Under the pieces are notes generated by a model. The model saw only the letters and a program-made list of their open reading frames with translations, had not been told where the DNA came from and searched no databases. A stretch of 64,000 nucleotides of DNA, taken from positions 772,501 to 836,500 of the forward strand of contig NZ_VFPV01000002.1 of the NCBI RefSeq assembly GCF_006716905.1. The letters are read 5' to 3'. Each line of letters opens with the position of its first letter. Positions within the stretch are counted from its first letter, which is position 1. Source of the DNA: Acidovorax temperans (GTDB taxonomy: Bacteria > Pseudomonadota > Gammaproteobacteria > Burkholderiales > Burkholderiaceae_C). Of the stretch, positions 28,160 to 36,750 are shown piece after piece. A program made the position numbers and the translations under genes.

Positions 28160-30275
28160 AAAGATCCTGATCGCTAACCGCGGCGAGATCGCCTGCCGTG
28201 TCGCAGCGACTGCCAAGCGCCTGGGTGTGAAGACCGTCGCCGTGTATTCCGATGCCGACGCACAGGCCAAACACGTGGCCGTGTGCGACGAAGCCGTGCA
28301 CATTGGCGGTAGCGCACCCAAGGAGAGCTACCTGCGCTGGGAGCGCATCATCGACGCGGCCAAGGCCACAGGCGCGCAGGCCATCCACCCCGGCTACGGC
28401 TTTCTGAGCGAGAACGAAGACTTTGCCAAGGCCTGTGCCGACGCGGGCCTGGTCTTCATCGGCCCGCCTGCCAGCGCCATCAATGCCATGGGGCTCAAGG
28501 CCGAGTCCAAGCGCCTGATGGAGCAAGCCCAGGTGCCCCTGGTGCCCGGCTACCACGGTGCGGACCAGGACCCCGCGCTGCTGCAGCGCGAGGCCGATCG
28601 CATTGGCTACCCCGTGCTCATCAAGGCCAGCGCTGGGGGCGGTGGCAAAGGCATGCGTGCGGTGGATAAGAGCGAAGACTTTGCCGCAGCACTCGAATCG
28701 TGCAAGCGCGAGGCCATCAACAGCTTTGGCGACGACGCAGTGCTGGTTGAAAAGTACGTGCAGCGCCCTCGCCATATCGAGATCCAGGTGTTTGGCGACA
28801 CGCACGGCAACTGTGTGTACCTGTTCGAGCGCGATTGCTCGGTGCAGCGCCGCCACCAGAAGGTGCTGGAAGAAGCCCCCGCCCCCGGCATGACGCCGGA
28901 GCTGCGCGCCCGCATGGGCGAGGCTGCCGTGGCCGCAGCACGGGCGGTGAACTACGTGGGCGCAGGCACGGTGGAGTTCATCGTCGAGCAGCCCGGCGGC
29001 TATGGGCTGGAAGGTGCAGATGAAGGTTTCGCCGCCGGGCCGCCCCAAGGCGTGGACTTGGGGTTTTGCCAAACGCGGCCCCCTCGGGGGGCAGGGAGCG
29101 ACACGCAGTGCGCGACCGTGGGGGCCAGGTTCTACTTCATGGAGATGAACACCCGCCTGCAGGTGGAGCACCCCGTGACCGAAGCCATCACCGGCCTGGA
29201 CCTGGTGGAGTGGCAATTGCGCGTGGCCTCGGGCGAGCCCTTGCCGCTCAAGCAGGAAGACCTGCGCATTCACGGCCATGCCATCGAGGCGCGCATTTGT
29301 GCCGAGAACCCTGACAACAATTTCCTGCCCGCCACCGGCGCGCTGAATGTGTATGCGCTGCCCGAGTGCGTGACCTTCGAGAGGGGCGCGGTCCGCGTGG
29401 ATTCCGGCGTGCGCCAGGGCGATGCGATCAGCCCCTTCTATGACTCCATGGTGGCCAAGCTCATCGTGCACGGCGACACGCGCGAGCAAGCTCTGGCGCG
29501 GCTGGATGAAGCCCTGGCGCAGACCCACATCGTGGGCCTGGCGACCAACGTGCAGTTCCTGCGCCGCGTGGCCCGCACCGATTCGTTTGCCCAGGCCAAG
29601 CTCGACACTGCCCTCATCCAGCGCGAGCAGGCCGTGCTGTTCCACCAGGAACCCGTGGGCCTTCCGCTGGCTGCTGCGGCGGCTGTGGCCCAAACGCTGC
29701 TGAACGAGCGAGCCAGCGAAGGCGTGGACCCGTTCAGCCGCCGCGACGGTTTCCACACGCACGGAGTGGTGCAACGCCGTTTTGAATTTGAGTTTGCAGG
29801 CGAGCACGTCAAGGCATCGCTGACTTACGAGCGCGGCGGCAGCTTGACCCTGTCGGTAGGCAGTGGCGAGGCCATGGTGACCAGCCCCCTGGTGTTCGAG
29901 CAGCGGGCGAGCGGCATCGAACTGCAATTTGCCGGCCAGCGCACCCGCGCCGCCGTCTACCCGCAGGGCGAGGTAGACCATGTGTTCACCCCGCTGGGTG
30001 CCACGCAGATCACGTCCATCGACCTGCTGGCCCACTCGGGCGAGACTGCGGCCGAGGGCGGGCGCCTCACAGCCCCCATGCCGGGCAAGGTGGTGTCGTT
30101 TGCGGTGAAGGCAGGCGATGCCGTCACCAAGGGCCAACCGCTTGCCGTGATGGAGGCCATGAAGATGGAGCACACCATTGCCGCCCCCGCCGATGGCGTG
30201 GTGCAGGAACTGCTCTACGCGCCCGGCGACCAGGTGACCGAAGGGGCCGAGCTGCTCAAGCTTTCCGCTGCGTGA
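28152..30275 (+). CDS. liuD: Methylcrotonoyl-CoA carboxylase, biotin-carrying (alpha) subunit
   Basis: A 707-residue biotin carboxylase/carrier subunit. It carboxylates its own biotin with ATP and bicarbonate and hands the CO2 to LiuB. The biotin carboxylase domain (1 to about 470) contains HPGYGFLSEN and the ATP-grasp loop KASAGGGGKGM; the biotinyl domain at the C-terminus has AVMEAMKMEH with biotinylated Lys671. An insert at about residues 282-325, between VEFIVEQ and RFYFMEMNTRLQVEHP, breaks an otherwise contiguous conserved block and is encoded by a G/C palindrome repeat. AGGAGGG precedes the ATG. Confidence 0.95.
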   Translation: MFKKILIANRGEIACRVAATAKRLGVKTVAVYSDADAQAKHVAVCDEAVHIGGSAPKESYLRWERIIDAAKATGAQAIHPGYGFLSENEDFAKACADAGLVFIGPPASAINAMGLKAESKRLMEQAQVPLVPGYHGADQDPALLQREADRIGYPVLIKASAGGGGKGMRAVDKSEDFAAALESCKREAINSFGDDAVLVEKYVQRPRHIEIQVFGDTHGNCVYLFERDCSVQRRHQKVLEEAPAPGMTPELRARMGEAAVAAARAVNYVGAGTVEFIVEQPGGYGLEGADEGFAAGPPQGVDLGFCQTRPPRGAGSDTQCATVGARFYFMEMNTRLQVEHPVTEAITGLDLVEWQLRVASGEPLPLKQEDLRIHGHAIEARICAENPDNNFLPATGALNVYALPECVTFERGAVRVDSGVRQGDAISPFYDSMVAKLIVHGDTREQALARLDEALAQTHIVGLATNVQFLRRVARTDSFAQAKLDTALIQREQAVLFHQEPVGLPLAAAAAVAQTLLNERASEGVDPFSRRDGFHTHGVVQRRFEFEFAGEHVKASLTYERGGSLTLSVGSGEAMVTSPLVFEQRASGIELQFAGQRTRAAVYPQGEVDHVFTPLGATQITSIDLLAHSGETAAEGGRLTAPMPGKVVSFAVKAGDAVTKGQPLAVMEAMKMEHTIAAPADGVVQELLYAPGDQVTEGAELLKLSAA
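29033..29126 (+). repeat. Repeat family 2 copy inserted in frame in liuD
   Basis: It begins CGCCGGGCCGCCCCAAG, identical over 17 bp to the element in uvrA (47048). It continues with GGCCCCCTCGGGGGGCAGG, GAGCGACACGCAGTGCGCGA and CCGTGGGGGCC. It adds about 31 residues to the ATP-grasp domain, starting near Ala294, without a stop. Confidence 0.85.
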
Positions 30276-30312
30276 CAGCACGCAGCGGCTGGGCGCTGTA
30301 CGCTCGGCAGCC

Positions 30313-31233
30313 ATGAAAATCACCTTTTGCTGTACCGACACCAAGGCCGAGCCCTGGTTGCAGGGCCTGGCGGCCGCTTTGCCCGATGCAGAGATTTCTG
30401 TGTGGCAGCCGGGCGCGCCACAGGCCGACTACGCCGTGGTCTGGGCCCCGCCCCAGCAGTTCATGGACGAGCAGGCAGGCCTCAAAGCCCTGTTCAACAT
30501 CGGTGCGGGTGTGGATGCGCTGCTCAAGCTGCGCCTGCCACCCCAGGCGCTGGTGGTGCGGCTGGACGACGCGGGCATGGCCGTGCAGATGGCCGAATAT
30601 GTGTGCCACGCGGTCATCCGCCACTTTCGCGAGTTCGATGGCTATGAAGCTGACATGGCGGCAGGCCGCTGGGGCTACCGCAAGCCGCGCCTGCGCGGCG
30701 ACTTTCCCATCGGCGTGATGGGCCTGGGTGTGCTGGGCGAGCGTGTGGCCAAGGCGTTGGCGCAGTTTGACTTTCCCATCAACGGCTGGAGCCGCACCCC
30801 CAAGGCCATAGCCGGCGTGCGCGCTTTCACGGGGGCCGAGCAGTTCAACGACTTTCTGGCCGCGAGCCGGGTGCTGGTCAACCTGCTGCCGCTCACGCCT
30901 GAAACGGCCAATGTGATGAACCAGGACACGCTGGGCCGCCTGCAGCCGGGCGCCTATGTCATCAACGTGGCGCGTGGCGCGCACCTGGTGGAAGAAGACT
31001 TGCTGGCCTTGATCGACAGCGGCCATGTGGCGGGCGCCACGCTCGACGTGTTCCGCACCGAGCCGCTGCCTGCGGGCCATGCGTTCTGGAACCACCCCCG
31101 CATCACCATCACCCCGCACACCTCGGCGCGCACGCTGCGCGACGAAAGCATCGCCCAGATCGCCCGCAAGATGGCGGCGCTGGAGCGCGGCGAGGCGGTG
31201 GCGGGCATCGTCAACCCCGCACGCGGCTACTGA
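30313..31233 (+). CDS. ghrA: D-2-hydroxyacid dehydrogenase (glyoxylate/hydroxypyruvate reductase A type)
   Basis: A 306-residue NAD(P)-dependent D-isomer-specific dehydrogenase of the GhrA type, reducing glyoxylate to glycolate or hydroxypyruvate to D-glycerate. The Rossmann motif GVMGLGVLGERVA lies near residue 136. Arg in INVARGAHLVEEDLL and His in ITPHTSARTLRDES are the substrate-binding and catalytic residues. It lies 37 nt after liuD. The exact 2-keto acid is uncertain. Confidence 0.88.
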   Translation: MKITFCCTDTKAEPWLQGLAAALPDAEISVWQPGAPQADYAVVWAPPQQFMDEQAGLKALFNIGAGVDALLKLRLPPQALVVRLDDAGMAVQMAEYVCHAVIRHFREFDGYEADMAAGRWGYRKPRLRGDFPIGVMGLGVLGERVAKALAQFDFPINGWSRTPKAIAGVRAFTGAEQFNDFLAASRVLVNLLPLTPETANVMNQDTLGRLQPGAYVINVARGAHLVEEDLLALIDSGHVAGATLDVFRTEPLPAGHAFWNHPRITITPHTSARTLRDESIAQIARKMAALERGEAVAGIVNPARGY

Positions 31234-31265
31234 TTGCGCGTGTTTTCCATTTGTTGAGGCCTTTC

Positions 31266-32180
31266 ATGACTTCCTCCATCCCCTCTCGCGTACGCCTCAT
31301 CGACGTGGGCCCCCGCGATGGCCTGCAGAACGAGAAAACCCCCGTGCCCGCCGCCGTCAAGGTAGAGCTGGTGCACCGCCTGCAGCAGGCGGGGCTGAAA
31401 GAGATCGAGGTCACCAGCTACGTGTCGCCCAAATGGGTGCCGCAGATGGGCGACAACCACGAGGTGATGGGCGGCATCGCGCGCCAGCCGGGCGTGGCGT
31501 ATTCGGTACTCACGCCCAACCTCAAGGGCTTTGAGGCGGCGGTGCTCGACAAGCCCGACGAGATCGTGGTGTTCGGCTCGGCCAGTGAGGCCTTCAGCCA
31601 GCGCAACATCAACTGCAGCATTGCCGAGAGCATTGAGCGCTTTGCGCCCGTGGTGCAGGCCGCGCTGGCCGCGGGCATCCGCGTGCGCGGGGCCATGAGC
31701 TGCACCGTGGGCTGCCCGTACGAAGGCGACATTGCCCCCGAGCGCGTGGCGTACCTGGCGGGCCTGCTCAAGGGCATTGGCGTACAGCGGGTGGATGTGG
31801 CCGACACCATTGGCGTGGGCACGCCGCGCAAGGTGCAACGCGCCATCGAGGCGACCTTGCAGCACTTTGGGGTGGATGAAGTCTCGGGCCATTTCCACGA
31901 CACCTACGGCCAGGCGCTGTCCAACACGCTGGCCGCGCTGGAGATGGGCGTGTGGAACTACCAGTCGTCCGTGGCAGGCCTGGGCGGCTGCCCTTATGCC
32001 AAGGGTGCCACCGGCAACGTGGCGACGGAAGACGTGGCCTACATGCTGCACGGCATGGGCATTGATACCGGCATTGACCTGGACCGGTTGATTGACGCTG
32101 GCGCTTACATTAGCGGCTTTCTCGATCGCAAGCCCAACTCCCGAGTGGCCAACGCACTGCTGACCAAGCGTGCAGGCTGA
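31266..32180 (+). CDS. liuE: Hydroxymethylglutaryl-CoA lyase
   Basis: A 304-residue TIM-barrel lyase that splits HMG-CoA into acetoacetate and acetyl-CoA, the last dedicated step of leucine breakdown. DVGPRDGLQNE (Arg17, Asp18) at the start and the family signature GGCPYAKGATGNVATEDV (about residues 239-256) are present, together with the SGHFHDTYGQAL metal-ligand histidines. ATG 31266 follows TGAGG. It lies 32 nt after ghrA and probably ends the liu transcript. Confidence 0.95.
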   Translation: MTSSIPSRVRLIDVGPRDGLQNEKTPVPAAVKVELVHRLQQAGLKEIEVTSYVSPKWVPQMGDNHEVMGGIARQPGVAYSVLTPNLKGFEAAVLDKPDEIVVFGSASEAFSQRNINCSIAESIERFAPVVQAALAAGIRVRGAMSCTVGCPYEGDIAPERVAYLAGLLKGIGVQRVDVADTIGVGTPRKVQRAIEATLQHFGVDEVSGHFHDTYGQALSNTLAALEMGVWNYQSSVAGLGGCPYAKGATGNVATEDVAYMLHGMGIDTGIDLDRLIDAGAYISGFLDRKPNSRVANALLTKRAG

Positions 32181-32206
32181 GTGCGGGGCGCGGGCAAAAA
32201 GGATGG

Positions 32207-32743
32207 ATGTGTATGTGTGGAAGTGAACTGACCGCGCTGCCCGATGGTGTGCAGCGCGTGGCGGCAGCCTTGCAGGAAAAGGGGCATCCGCATGCGCCCC
32301 GCATGCTCGACAACTCCGCCCGCACCGCGCAGGAAGCGGCAGACGCCCTGGGCATTGCCGTGGGGCAAATTGCCAAGAGCATCATCTTCCGGCGCAAGAG
32401 CGATGACGTGGCCGTGCTCGTGGTCACCTCGGGCGACCGGCGGGTGGACGAGAAAAAGGTCGAGGCGCATGTGGGCGGCAAGATCGGCCGTGCCGATGCC
32501 GACTTTGTGAAAAGCCGCACGGGCTTCTCGATTGGCGGCGTTTCGCCCGTGGCCCACGCCACACCGCCCGTGACGCTGATCGACCAGGACCTGCTGCGCT
32601 TTGACGTGGTGTGGGCCGCCGCCGGGCACCCCAACGGCGTGTTCCCGCTGCACCCCAGCGACTTGCAGCGCTTGACGGGTGCGCCCGTGGTGGATGTGGT
32701 GCAGGCCAGCGCCCCCCAGGCCAATGGAGCAGGTGCCGTATGA
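32207..32743 (+). CDS. YbaK/EbsC-family aminoacyl-tRNA deacylase
   Basis: A 178-residue YbaK/ProX-type editing domain that hydrolyses mischarged aminoacyl-tRNA, commonly Cys- or Ala-tRNA(Pro). The conserved Lys57 in QIAKSIIFR and the FSIGGVSPVAH loop with GHPNGVFPLHP are visible. The start could be the ATG at 32207 or 32213. Its stop overlaps the DUF1289 start (ATGA at 32740-32743). Specificity for one tRNA is not clear from sequence. Confidence 0.88.
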   Translation: MCMCGSELTALPDGVQRVAAALQEKGHPHAPRMLDNSARTAQEAADALGIAVGQIAKSIIFRRKSDDVAVLVVTSGDRRVDEKKVEAHVGGKIGRADADFVKSRTGFSIGGVSPVAHATPPVTLIDQDLLRFDVVWAAAGHPNGVFPLHPSDLQRLTGAPVVDVVQASAPQANGAGAV

Positions 32744-33003
32744 CTGCTACTGAACCGATAGCAGCTCGCGCCCGTTTGATGAGCGAAGCGGGCTATTTTG
32801 ATGAAAACTCTGACGAGGTGGTGCCTTCGCCCTGCATCTCGGTGTGCCGCATGACGGAAGACCGCAGCCGCTGCGAGGGGTGCTTTCGCACCATCGATGA
32901 AATCCGCGCCTGGGCGGCCGCCGACAGCACGCAGCGCCGCGCCATCTGGGTGCAGTTGCTACAGCGTGCCGGGGCCGATGTGCCCGAACCCCTGGCCCGC
33001 TGA
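32740..33003 (+). CDS. DUF1289 family Cys-rich protein
   Basis: An 87-residue protein. The conserved part, PSPCISVCRM through CEGCFRTIDEI, carries four cysteines (32, 36, 45, 48) and is the complete DUF1289 domain, probably metal- or Fe-S-binding. Residues 1 to about 24 (MTATEPIAARARLMSEAGYF and on) are encoded by repeat copy F, so the natural N-terminus appears to have been replaced or extended by the repeat. Overlaps the ybaK-type gene by 4 nt. Function unknown. Confidence 0.85.
   Translation: MTATEPIAARARLMSEAGYFDENSDEVVPSPCISVCRMTEDRSRCEGCFRTIDEIRAWAAADSTQRRAIWVQLLQRAGADVPEPLAR
32742..32811 (+). repeat. Dispersed repeat family 1, copy F, as the 5' end of the DUF1289 gene
   Basis: CTGCTACTGAACCGATAGC, AGCTCGCGCCCGTTTGATGA and GCGAAGCGGGCTATTTTGAT align along the complete family 1 pattern with scattered substitutions. 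The changes keep the frame open, and the ATG overlaps the first bases of the copy. Confidence 0.72.
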
Positions 33004-33052
33004 TTCCCTTTGTTTGTTGCACGCAGCCCTTGGCAGCGCAGGAGCCCAGCCC

Positions 33053-33712
33053 ATGAAGCACATCACGTTTTATCTGGACTTTGTTTCGCCCTACGCCTGG
33101 CTGGCGTATGAGCGACTGCCCGATGCGCTGGAGGGGCTGAGCTACAGCGTTTCCTACAAACCGGTGCTGCTGGGCGCGTTGCTGCAACAGCACGCCAACC
33201 CCGGGCCTGCTGGAATTGCCCCCAAGCGCGACTGGACCTACCGCCACGTCACCTGGCTGGGCCACGCGCAGGGCACGCCGCTGCAGATGCCGGCACGCCA
33301 CCCGTTCAACCCGCTGCCCCTGCTGCGCCAGGCGCTGGCTTGCAGTGACGATGGCTGCATCAACCGCTTTGTGGCTGGTGCACTGCTGCGCCACGTGTGG
33401 CAGGGCGGGCACGACGCGCTGGACGCCGAGCGCTTGCGCGTGCTGGCCGAGCAACTGAGTGAGCAGGTGCGCCCCGGGCAGGACATGCACAGCGATGGTC
33501 CCAAAGCCCTGCTGCGCGCCAACACCGAAGCCGCCCAGGCCGCCGGGGTGTTTGGCGTGCCTGCCTTTGAGGTGGACGGCAAGCTGTTCTGGGGGCTCGA
33601 TGGCTTGCCCATGCTGCGCGCGTATCTGGCGGGCGATGCCTGGTTCGACGGCCCGCAGTGGGATGCGGTGGCGCAGGTGCCATCAGGGTTGGCGTCAGCC
33701 GCCAAGGGTTAA
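33053..33712 (+). CDS. 2-hydroxychromene-2-carboxylate isomerase family (kappa-GST-like)
   Basis: A 219-residue DsbA-fold protein. FYLDFVSPYAWLA with Ser12 at the position of the glutathione-activating serine, and the cis-proline motif GVFGVPAFEVDGKLFWGLDG near the C-terminus, match the HCCA isomerase/kappa-class GST family. HCCA isomerase acts in naphthalene breakdown, but no such genes are nearby, so the true substrate is open. GCAGGAG lies upstream of ATG 33053. Confidence 0.88.
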   Translation: MKHITFYLDFVSPYAWLAYERLPDALEGLSYSVSYKPVLLGALLQQHANPGPAGIAPKRDWTYRHVTWLGHAQGTPLQMPARHPFNPLPLLRQALACSDDGCINRFVAGALLRHVWQGGHDALDAERLRVLAEQLSEQVRPGQDMHSDGPKALLRANTEAAQAAGVFGVPAFEVDGKLFWGLDGLPMLRAYLAGDAWFDGPQWDAVAQVPSGLASAAKG

Positions 33713-33780
33713 TTTGCTATTGATTTGATAGCTGGTGGCGCTTTCTAATCAAGCGCTGGAGGCTGATTTTATTTAAATCA
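33711..33780 (+). repeat. Dispersed repeat family 1, copy D
   Basis: Intergenic, starting at the stop codon of the isomerase gene: TTGATTTGATAGCTGGTGGC, GCTTTCTAATCAAGCGCTGG and AGGCTGATTTTATTTAAAT. Nothing else is seen between it and 33897. Confidence 0.92.
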
Positions 33781-33897
33781 GTTTGCGGTGCGGAGTGGGC
33801 CAAGCCATGGCTTGAAACCGCGCTGTTGCAAGCCCCCTGCAAGCGCGCAGTGGTGGAATGAGAGCATCCGGACTCGTTCCGATGGAGGCCGCTGCGC

Positions 33898-35715
33898 ATG
33901 CCCAACGCATTCCCGTTTTCGTTGTCACCGTTCGACTGCCTGGACCCGGACGAGCGGCGCCAGGTGCGCGGCAGCGTGGACATTGCCTACTTCCCGCAGC
34001 AGGCCGTGATCCTGGAGCCCGGCGCCACGCCGTCGCACCTGTTCGTCATTGTCAAAGGCTACGTGCAGCAGATGGACGAGGGCGAGGTGGTGGCCACTTT
34101 GGGGCCTGACGATTGCTTTGACGGGCGCAGCCTGGTGGCCGGGCGCGTCAGCAGTCGGTTTGTGGCGGCGCAAGAAGTGGTGGCCTACCAGCTGGCGCGG
34201 CAGACGGTGATTGAGCTCATTGCCAGCAACGCCACCTTTGGCGCGCTGCTGTTTGCCGACCTGGGCCACAAGCTCAGCGTGCTGGCAGAGCGCCAGCAGC
34301 CACGCGAGCTGCCGTCGCTGAGCCTCTCGCGCGTGGGCGAAGCTTTCTTGCGCCCGGTGCACAGCGTCGATGCAGCGACTGACATCCTGAGCGTGGTGCG
34401 GCTGATGCGCGAACAGCGCACCTCCAGCGTGGTGGTGCTGGACGCGGTGAGCGGGCGCAAGGGCATTTTCAGCCGCACCTTGCTGCAGCAGGCCATTCTG
34501 GACGGGCGGCCCCTGCAGACCATGCCGGTGGGCGACTGGGCGCGCTACCCGCTGATCGAAATCCGCTCGACCGAGCTGCTGGGCGACGCCATGGCCACCA
34601 TGCTGCGCCACCGTATCCACCGCCTGGTGGTGGAAGAGGGCGGCCAGATGCTGGGCGTGCTGGAGGCGCTGGATTTGCTCAGCTACCTCTCCAACCAGTC
34701 GCACATCGTGACCTTGCAGATCGAGCAGGCGCGTGACCTGGACAGTCTCGCCTCTGCCGCAGCGCAGATCACCAAGGTGATCGCATTGCTGTTTCGCAGT
34801 GGCTCGCGGGTGGAGCTGATTGCGCGGCTCGTGCAACAGCTCAACGCCCGCCTGTTTGAGCGGGCCTGGCAGCTCATTGCACCGCCCGACCTGGTGGCCA
34901 ACAGCTGCCTGTTCGTGATGGGCAGTGAAGGCCGGGGCGAGCAACTGCTCAAGACCGACCAGGACAATGGTCTCATCCTGCGCGACGGCTACGAACCGCC
35001 CGCTGATCTGCCTGCCATCTGCGAACGCTTTTCGGCGGCGCTGGGTGTGTTCGGCTACCCGCCATGCCCCGGCGGCATCATGCTCAGCAACCCGGCCTGG
35101 CGGCGCACCGCGCAAGACTTTGCTGCCACGCTGCTCGAGTGGGTGTGGCAGCCGGGCGGGGACAACCTCATGCACCTGGCGATCTTCATGGACGCCCACG
35201 CGGTGGCCGGCGATGCGGCGCTGCTCGCCCAGGTCAGCGACAGCCTGCACCAGCTGGCGACCGACAACGACGCGCTGCTCGGGCGCTTCGCCGCCGCCAT
35301 CGATGCGTTCGAGGCCCATGCGGGTTGGCTCAGCAAGCTGTTTTCGCTGGGCGAAACGCCGCCACCGCTGCACCTGAAAAAGGCGGGCCTTTTCCCGCTG
35401 GTGCATGGCGTGCGCAGCCTGGCGCTGGCGCACCAGGTCCGGGCCACGTCCACCGCTGCACGTGTGCAGGCGCTGGTCGGCCTGGGGGCACTGTCGCTGG
35501 GCGAAGGCGAGGATTTGGCCGAGGCGCTGCACGTGTTCATGGCGCTCAAGCTGAAGGCGGGCCTGGCCGAGCAGGAACAGTCGCGGCCGGTGAGCGGCAC
35601 CGTGGTGGTGCAGCAGCTCAGCAGCCTCGACAGGGATCTGCTCAAGGACGCGTTGGGTGTGGTCAAGCGCTTTCAGCAACTGCTGCGCACTCGTTTTCAT
35701 CTGGGGGCCTTGTGA
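33898..35715 (+). CDS. cNMP-binding/CBS/DUF294 putative nucleotidyltransferase
   Basis: A 605-residue signalling protein. Order: cyclic-nucleotide-binding-like domain (about 15-130), paired CBS domains (about 155-275), DUF294 nucleotidyltransferase domain (about 300-440, with MGSEGRGEQLLKTDQDNGLI), and a C-terminal DUF294_C helical domain (about 460-600). The family resembles GlnD-type uridylyltransferases in the GSEGRGEQ motif and often sits near acetate/cation symporters; actP lies 4 kb further. The stop codon overlaps an ATG (TGATG, 35713-35717) directly before an IS element, so a coupled downstream gene seems to have been lost. Confidence 0.87.
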   Translation: MPNAFPFSLSPFDCLDPDERRQVRGSVDIAYFPQQAVILEPGATPSHLFVIVKGYVQQMDEGEVVATLGPDDCFDGRSLVAGRVSSRFVAAQEVVAYQLARQTVIELIASNATFGALLFADLGHKLSVLAERQQPRELPSLSLSRVGEAFLRPVHSVDAATDILSVVRLMREQRTSSVVVLDAVSGRKGIFSRTLLQQAILDGRPLQTMPVGDWARYPLIEIRSTELLGDAMATMLRHRIHRLVVEEGGQMLGVLEALDLLSYLSNQSHIVTLQIEQARDLDSLASAAAQITKVIALLFRSGSRVELIARLVQQLNARLFERAWQLIAPPDLVANSCLFVMGSEGRGEQLLKTDQDNGLILRDGYEPPADLPAICERFSAALGVFGYPPCPGGIMLSNPAWRRTAQDFAATLLEWVWQPGGDNLMHLAIFMDAHAVAGDAALLAQVSDSLHQLATDNDALLGRFAAAIDAFEAHAGWLSKLFSLGETPPPLHLKKAGLFPLVHGVRSLALAHQVRATSTAARVQALVGLGALSLGEGEDLAEALHVFMALKLKAGLAEQEQSRPVSGTVVVQQLSSLDRDLLKDALGVVKRFQQLLRTRFHLGAL

Positions 35716-35717
35716 TG

Positions 35718-36750
35718 GGCGTTGTTGCACAAATGCCGGTCGCAGCTGAGGTAGGCTCGGGAGATGAGAGAGACGAGCTGGGGTCGGGTTAAGTACCTCA
35801 CAACGAACTGGAAGGCTTACAACGCAGCGTTGAAGGCGCGAGGTGAGCTGACCATTTGGCTCGATAGGGATATGCAGTGGCTAGCTCAGCCCACGGGCAA
35901 GCGTGGTCGTTGCCAAAAATTCTCAGATGCGGCCATTCAGTTTTGCCTGACCATCAAGTGCTTGTTTGGCCAGCCCTTGCGCCAGACACTGGGCCTGGTT
36001 GAGTCGCTATTGGGTATGGCAGGCCTGGATTGGCCAGTGCCCGACTACAGCACGGTGTGTCGCAGGCAAAAGAGCTTGGATGTGCAGGTGCGCTACCGTG
36101 CAAGTGACAAAGGCTTGCACATGCTGGCCGACTCCACGGGCATCAAGTTCTTGGGCGAAGGTGAGTGGAAAACCAAAAAGCACGGCGCACAGCGGCGCCG
36201 CCAGTGGCGCAAGGTGCATCTGGGTATTGATGCCCAGACACTGCAGATTCGGGCCATCGCAGTAACAACCAATGAAGTGGGCGACTCGCCCATGGCAGCA
36301 GACCTGCTAGGTCAAATTCCAAGCAATGAAGAGATAGCTAGCTTTACCGGTGATGGGGCGTACGACACGCAGGATGTACATAAGGCGTGCTACCTGCGGG
36401 GAGCCATTCCAATCATCCCGCCGCGCAAAGGAGCGAAGCTGCGCAAAGGGCTGGCATTTGCTCACCGCAATGAAGCGGTCAAGGCGTGTAGGCAGTTGGG
36501 GCGGGCTATCTGGAAACGCTGGAGCGGCTACCACCGAAGGTCACTGGTGGAGACCAAGATGAATTGCTTCAAGCGCCTGGGCGAGAAGGTCATGGCCAGG
36601 ACGTTTGAGCGCCAGGTGACCGAGCTGCACATCCGAGCTTCAATCCTCAATCAATTTACCGATCTGGGTACGCCCCAGACGGTCGCTGCTGCGTAAATCT
36701 TTTTGGGATTGGGGATGCCTTGGCCTATGGCCGATTTATGCAACAAAGCC
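35718..36750 (+). mobile_element. IS5-family element, IS903-like
   Basis: A 1,033-bp element. Left end GGCGTTGTTGCACAAAT and right end (complement) GGCTTTGTTGCATAAATCGG match each other and the IS903 consensus beginning GGCTTTGTTG. The expected 9-bp target duplication is absent (CTTGTGATG on the left, CCGGAGCGG on the right), so an adjacent deletion or recombination between two copies is likely. Confidence 0.85.
35764..36696 (+). CDS. IS5-family transposase
   Basis: A 310-residue DDE transposase of the IS5/IS903 type. The catalytic region includes MLADSTGIKFLGEGEW, GDGAYDTQDVHKACYLR and the C-terminal HRRSLVETKMNCFKRLG with the glutamate. The PVPDYSTVCRRQKSLDV stretch is a family hallmark. 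The frame is intact and fills most of the element. Confidence 0.93.
   Translation: MRETSWGRVKYLTTNWKAYNAALKARGELTIWLDRDMQWLAQPTGKRGRCQKFSDAAIQFCLTIKCLFGQPLRQTLGLVESLLGMAGLDWPVPDYSTVCRRQKSLDVQVRYRASDKGLHMLADSTGIKFLGEGEWKTKKHGAQRRRQWRKVHLGIDAQTLQIRAIAVTTNEVGDSPMAADLLGQIPSNEEIASFTGDGAYDTQDVHKACYLRGAIPIIPPRKGAKLRKGLAFAHRNEAVKACRQLGRAIWKRWSGYHRRSLVETKMNCFKRLGEKVMARTFERQVTELHIRASILNQFTDLGTPQTVAAA

Noticed and set aside
33053-33712. A naphthalene degradation gene, from the HCCA isomerase similarity
   Set aside because: No other aromatic-degradation genes are nearby; the family name alone does not support that role.
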